Shown here piece by piece: positions 60,346 through 64,000 of a DNA stretch of 64,000 nt. Made by a program: the position numbers and the translations under genes. The first letter of the stretch is position 1. Every line of letters begins with the position of its first letter. This stretch comes from Mycobacterium marinum (GTDB lineage: Bacteria > Actinomycetota > Actinomycetes > Mycobacteriales > Mycobacteriaceae). The notes under the pieces were generated by a model. It saw nothing but the letters and a program-made list of their open reading frames with translations. It was not told where the DNA came from and did not search any database. The stretch is from the NCBI RefSeq assembly GCF_003391395.1, contig NZ_CP024190.1:1798001-1862000 (forward strand), read 5' to 3'.

Positions 60346-61440
60346 TCAGTTGATCGGTGCGTTCACCCAGCGCAGGTCATCGACAATGCCCCGAGCGGCA
60401 ACCAAACCCTCACCCGTCTGCCATATCTCGTCGTTGACGATCAGGACCCGGTTGTCGTGGTTGGCGGACAGATTGCGCCACGGACCGCTGTCCAGCACGG
60501 TAGCGGCTCGTTCGGCGGCCGCGGGGGAGGCGCAGGACACGTAGATGATGTCGGCGTCAGCGGCCGAAAAGTCCGGTCCGTTGGCAAGTTCGGCGTCGGT
60601 GGTGCCCATCTCGAGATAAGGCTTGTCGGTGAACCGCTGCGATGCGGGCCGATCCACCCCGACCGCGGCGAGCACACTGGCCGCAAAGTTGCGGGACCCA
60701 TAGATCCGCATGCTGTCACGGGTCAGCTGGACGATCGACGCTTGGAAATGGGTTGCGTCATGTTTGGTCCCCACCTGTCTGGCCCGCTGGGTGAATCCGC
60801 TGAGCAGCTCCTCGACCGCGGCGCTGCGGGCGGTCGCGGCCCCGACGCCGCGCAGATTGTCCTCCCACGCCGCCCCCGGTGCCGCCGTGAACACGGTGGG
60901 GGCGATCGCCGCCAACTGCGCATACAAATTCGGTGTCAGCGCTTCTGAGCCCAGGATCAGATCCGGGTGGGCCGCATCGATCGCCTTCAGATCCGGTGCG
61001 GTCCGGCTACCGACCCCCGGCAGGTCGTGCACGGCGGTGCCGAGGTAGGAGGGCTGGCTATTGGAACCGTCCGGGAAGGCGGCACCGACCACCCGGGATT
61101 GCAGTCCCAGCGCACACAGCGCGTCGAGCTGGTCGCCGGAGAGCACCACGATGCGCTGCGGTTCTGCGGAGATCTGGGCGACATCCGGGGTGACGCCCGC
61201 GGCGTTGTGCGCCGGGCGGGTTGCCGGCCCCGGGTCGGGTGCGGCCGCCTCGCGCGCGCACGACTCATCGGCCTTGCGGTCGTTTCCCAGCACCCCGGCG
61301 CCCGCGATCTGGGTGGTAGGAGTGGCCACCGAACGCGACGCTTTGGTGGCGGGTTGGCTTGACCCGCAACCGGAGCACACCACGATTGCCACACTCAGAG
61401 ATACAGCGACCAGACCCAGTCGCATCCGGCCGAATTGCAC
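60346..61440 (-). CDS. fecB: Iron-siderophore/heme-binding lipoprotein FecB
   Basis: 364 residues. The signal ends in lipobox VCSGC (lipid-anchored Cys at about residue 25). The rest is a class III periplasmic-binding fold: PQRIVVLSGDQLDALCALGL, DLPGVGSRTAPDLKAIDAAHPDLILGSE, and a C-terminal NRVLIVNDEIWQTGEG. FecB (Rv3044) binds iron-carboxymycobactin or heme and affects wall permeability. ATG 61440 or 61425 may start it. It is divergent from ctaD. Confidence 0.93.
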   Translation of the reverse strand: MQFGRMRLGLVAVSLSVAIVVCSGCGSSQPATKASRSVATPTTQIAGAGVLGNDRKADESCAREAAAPDPGPATRPAHNAAGVTPDVAQISAEPQRIVVLSGDQLDALCALGLQSRVVGAAFPDGSNSQPSYLGTAVHDLPGVGSRTAPDLKAIDAAHPDLILGSEALTPNLYAQLAAIAPTVFTAAPGAAWEDNLRGVGAATARSAAVEELLSGFTQRARQVGTKHDATHFQASIVQLTRDSMRIYGSRNFAASVLAAVGVDRPASQRFTDKPYLEMGTTDAELANGPDFSAADADIIYVSCASPAAAERAATVLDSGPWRNLSANHDNRVLIVNDEIWQTGEGLVAARGIVDDLRWVNAPIN

Positions 61441-61618
61441 GCGTTCGACGTTAACATCTGCCCAGGTGCGGGCGATCCGCCCGAGCTCGATGGGCGCCGC
61501 CGGAACTCAATTACGACAGTTTGTAGGACCAGGCCTGCCGGCCGGCTGATAGCGGGCTAAGATTCGTATCAGTGTTGGGTAAAGCGACCCTGTCCGCGCT
61601 GGATGTTTGGAGGAGCTG

Positions 61619-63340
61619 TTGACAGCCGAAGCGCCCCCTTTGGGAGAACTCGAGGCCATTCGTCCGTATCCGGCCCGTACCGGTCCCAAAGGGAATCTGG
61701 TCTACAAGCTGCTGACGACGACCGATCACAAGCTGATCGGCATCATGTACGTCGTCACCTGCTTCATCTTTTTCCTGATCGGCGGGTTGCTGGCGCTGCT
61801 GATGCGAACGGAGCTGGCCACGCCGGGCCTGCAGTTCTTGTCGAATGAGCAGTTCAACCAGCTGTTCACCATGCACGGCACGGTCATGCTGCTGTTCTAT
61901 GCGACCCCGATCGTGTTCGGCTTCGCGAACCTGGTGCTTCCGCTGCAGATCGGGGCGCCCGACGTCGCGTTCCCGCGGCTGAACGCCTTTTCGTTCTGGC
62001 TGTTCCTGTTCGGCGCCACGCTGGGTATGGCCGGCTTCATCACGCCCGGTGGCGCCGCCGACTTCGGCTGGACCGCCTACACCCCGTTGACCGACGCCAT
62101 CCACTCACCCGGCGTCGGCGGTGACCTGTGGATCATGGGCATCGCGGTCGGTGGTCTGGGCACCATCCTGGGCGCGGTCAACATGATCACGACCGTCGTG
62201 TGCATGCGTGCGCCCGGTATGACGATGTTCCGGATGCCGATCTTCACCTGGAACATCCTGGTCACGTCGATCCTGGTGCTGATCGCGTTCCCGTTGCTGA
62301 CCGCGGCGCTGTTCGGGCTGGCTGCCGATCGCCACCTGGGCGCCCACATCTACGACCCGGCCAATGGCGGGGTGCTGTTGTGGCAACACCTCTTCTGGTT
62401 CTTCGGTCACCCCGAGGTGTACATTCTCGCGCTGCCGTTCTTCGGGGTGGTCTCCGAGATCTTCCCGGTGTTCTCGCGCAAGCCGATCTTCGGCTACACC
62501 ACGCTGGTCTACGCGACCTTGTCGATCGCGGCCCTGTCCGTTGCCGTGTGGGCGCACCACATGTTCGCCACCGGTGCGGTGCTGCTGCCGTTCTTCTCCT
62601 TCATGACCTTCCTCATCGCGGTACCGACCGGGATCAAGTTCTTCAACTGGGTCGGCACCATGTGGAAGGGGCAGTTGACCTTTGAGACGCCGATGCTGTT
62701 CTCGGTGGGCTTTGCCGTCACGTTCCTGCTGGGCGGTCTGAGTGGGGTGCTGCTGGCCAGCCCGCCGCTGGACTTCCACGTGACCGACAGCTACTTCGTG
62801 GTCGCGCACTTCCACTACGTGCTGTTCGGCACCATCGTGTTCTCCACCTTCGCCGGGATCTACTTCTGGTTCCCCAAGATGACCGGTCGGCTGCTGGACG
62901 AGCGGCTGGGCAAGCTGCACTTCTGGTTGACGTTCATCGGGTTCCATACCACGTTCCTGGTGCAGCACTGGCTCGGCGACGAGGGCATGCCTCGCCGGTA
63001 CGCCGACTACCTGCCCACCGACGGCTTCCAGAGCCTGAACATCGTCTCGACCATCGGGGCGTTCATCCTGGGCGTGGCGATGATCCCGTTCGTGTGGAAC
63101 GTGTTCAAGAGCTGGCGCTACGGCGAGGTGGTGACCGTCGACGACCCGTGGGGCTACGGCAACTCGCTGGAATGGGCGACCAGCTGCCCGCCGCCGCGGC
63201 ACAACTTCACCGAGCTGCCCCGCATCCGTTCGGAGCGCCCGGCGTTCGAGTTGCACTACCCGCACATGGTGGAGCGTCTTCGGGCCGAGGCCCACGTGGG
63301 TCGTCACCACGACGAGTTGGCCAAGGCAACGTCGAGCTGA
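61619..63340 (+). CDS. ctaD: Cytochrome c oxidase subunit I (aa3 type)
   Basis: 573 residues, the recalled M. tuberculosis length, with 12 membrane helices. Heme/copper ligands are visible: MHGTVMLLFY (low-spin heme a), WFFGHPEVYI with the Tyr cross-linked to a copper-B His, WAHHMFATG (copper-B pair), and VAHFHYVLFG (heme a3). It is the catalytic core of the bcc-aa3 respiratory supercomplex. TTG 61619 is chosen because TTGGAGGAGCTG precedes it and it matches the remembered MTAEAPPLGELEAIRPYPAR N-terminus. serB2 follows. Confidence 0.97.
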   Translation: MTAEAPPLGELEAIRPYPARTGPKGNLVYKLLTTTDHKLIGIMYVVTCFIFFLIGGLLALLMRTELATPGLQFLSNEQFNQLFTMHGTVMLLFYATPIVFGFANLVLPLQIGAPDVAFPRLNAFSFWLFLFGATLGMAGFITPGGAADFGWTAYTPLTDAIHSPGVGGDLWIMGIAVGGLGTILGAVNMITTVVCMRAPGMTMFRMPIFTWNILVTSILVLIAFPLLTAALFGLAADRHLGAHIYDPANGGVLLWQHLFWFFGHPEVYILALPFFGVVSEIFPVFSRKPIFGYTTLVYATLSIAALSVAVWAHHMFATGAVLLPFFSFMTFLIAVPTGIKFFNWVGTMWKGQLTFETPMLFSVGFAVTFLLGGLSGVLLASPPLDFHVTDSYFVVAHFHYVLFGTIVFSTFAGIYFWFPKMTGRLLDERLGKLHFWLTFIGFHTTFLVQHWLGDEGMPRRYADYLPTDGFQSLNIVSTIGAFILGVAMIPFVWNVFKSWRYGEVVTVDDPWGYGNSLEWATSCPPPRHNFTELPRIRSERPAFELHYPHMVERLRAEAHVGRHHDELAKATSS

Positions 63341-63398
63341 TGGAAACGCACCGCCTGGGCCGGTGCTCGGCGTGGCTGGGTGGTAATCGCGAGTGAGC

Positions 63399-64000
63399 GT
63401 GCCCGCCAAAGTGTCGGTGTTGATCACTGTCACCGGCATCGACCAGCCGGGTGTGACCTCCGCGCTCTTCGAGGTGCTCTCCAAGCATGGCGTGGAGCTC
63501 CTCAACGTCGAACAGGTCGTCATCCGGCGCCGGCTCACGCTGGGAGTGCTGGTGTCCTGCGCACCGGAAGTCGCCGACGGCGCCGCGCTGCGCGAGGACG
63601 TCGAAGCCGCCATCCATGAGGTGGGCCTGGACGTAACGGTGGAGCGCAGCGACGACCTACCGGTCATCCGGGAACCGTCGACGCACACCATCTTCGTGCT
63701 GGGCCGCCCGGTGACCGCCGGGGCATTCGGTGCGGTGGCCAAAGAGGTGGCGGCGCTGGGCGTCAACATCGACTTCATCCGCGGCATCTCCGACTATCCG
63801 GTCACCGGCCTGGAGCTGCGGGTCTCGGTGCCGCCCGGCACCTATCGACCCTTGCAGACGGCCCTGACCAAGGTCGCCGTCGACGAGCGGGTCGATGTCG
63901 CCGTCGAAGACTACGGGCTGGCCTGGCGGACCAAGCGACTGATCGTGTTCGATGTCGATTCGACACTGGTTCAGGGTGAGGTCATCGAGATGCTCGCGGC
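63399..64000 (+). CDS. serB2: Phosphoserine phosphatase SerB2, cut by window end
   Basis: The gene runs off the right edge; about 200 of ~410 residues are visible. Two tandem ACT domains lead (KVSVLITVTGIDQPGVTSAL and HTIFVLGRPVTAGAFGAVAK), followed by the HAD nucleophile motif FDVDSTLVQGEVIEML. It removes phosphate from O-phosphoserine in serine synthesis; ACT domains bind serine. GTG 63399 matches the remembered start MPAKVSVLITV; GTG 63393 is an alternative. It follows ctaD by about 58 bp, so the two may share a transcript. Confidence 0.94.
   Translation, partial: MPAKVSVLITVTGIDQPGVTSALFEVLSKHGVELLNVEQVVIRRRLTLGVLVSCAPEVADGAALREDVEAAIHEVGLDVTVERSDDLPVIREPSTHTIFVLGRPVTAGAFGAVAKEVAALGVNIDFIRGISDYPVTGLELRVSVPPGTYRPLQTALTKVAVDERVDVAVEDYGLAWRTKRLIVFDVDSTLVQGEVIEMLA

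Noticed and set aside
62105..63787. 560-codon frame on the - strand across ctaD
   Set aside because: The + strand is unmistakably cytochrome oxidase subunit I; the antisense text is low-complexity His/Arg/Gln.

Overview
The window reads as chromosomal DNA of a slow-growing Mycobacterium that is not M. tuberculosis but is close to it. Much of its right half keeps the gene order of the M. tuberculosis Rv3042c-Rv3066 interval, running backwards: mmr and its TetR, cstA, ligB, fadE22, a double GntR, cyp136, TetR and SDR, TetR, an FMN reductase, nrdHIE, TetR plus a Baeyer-Villiger monooxygenase, nrdF2, a DUF3349 protein, adhC, fecB, ctaD and serB2. Gene-order and length comparisons with H37Rv are from memory. 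High GC, frequent GTG/TTG starts and a very large PPE-MPTR gene agree with this assignment. A UDP-glucose dehydrogenase plus UDP-xylose synthase pair would suit a species with xylose-containing lipooligosaccharides (kansasii/marinum type), but the species is inferred, not shown.

Layout. 0-5.2 kb: lipid operon (LPLAT-like acyltransferase, wax ester/diacylglycerol acyltransferase, FadD, aldehyde dehydrogenase). 5.2-9.1 kb: alkylsulfatase, a membrane protein, a small protein, then mmr and its TetR behind a tandem palindromic operator. 9.1-17.0 kb: an accessory island placed between mmr and cstA. It holds about 1 kb with no supported gene, an MFS transporter, and a leftward set of UDP-xylose synthase, UDP-sugar dehydrogenase, Gfo/Idh oxidoreductase and FAD oxidoreductase. 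It ends in a decayed transposase fused to an Hsp70 gene fragment. 17.4-27.3 kb: cstA, a multicopper oxidase with two secreted proteins, an intact IS481-family element with terminal repeats and a CTAG target duplication, a Crp-type regulator beside a membrane protein, and ligB.

27.4-41.9 kb: lipid and redox catabolism with many local regulators (SDR, FadE22, HxlR/methyltransferase, DUF35/thiolase, double GntR, MEDS-HATPase protein, LeuA-domain-like protein, CYP136 with TetR and SDR, TetR with FMN reductase). Several promoters carry clear inverted-repeat operators. The dinB2 polymerase gene found here in M. tuberculosis is absent. 42.4-50.6 kb: one 2754-residue PPE-MPTR gene built from six near-identical DNA modules. 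51.1-64.0 kb: class Ib ribonucleotide reductase genes in two units (nrdHIE and nrdF2), each behind a matching pair of candidate NrdR boxes, with monooxygenase and SRPBCC loci between them, then adhC, fecB, ctaD and a serB2 cut by the window edge.

The strongest leads for something undescribed are the NDP-sugar island with its FAD/Gfo-Idh pair, the modular PPE gene with changing beta-rich inserts, and the paired NrdR-box architecture. No tRNA, rRNA or CRISPR array was seen.
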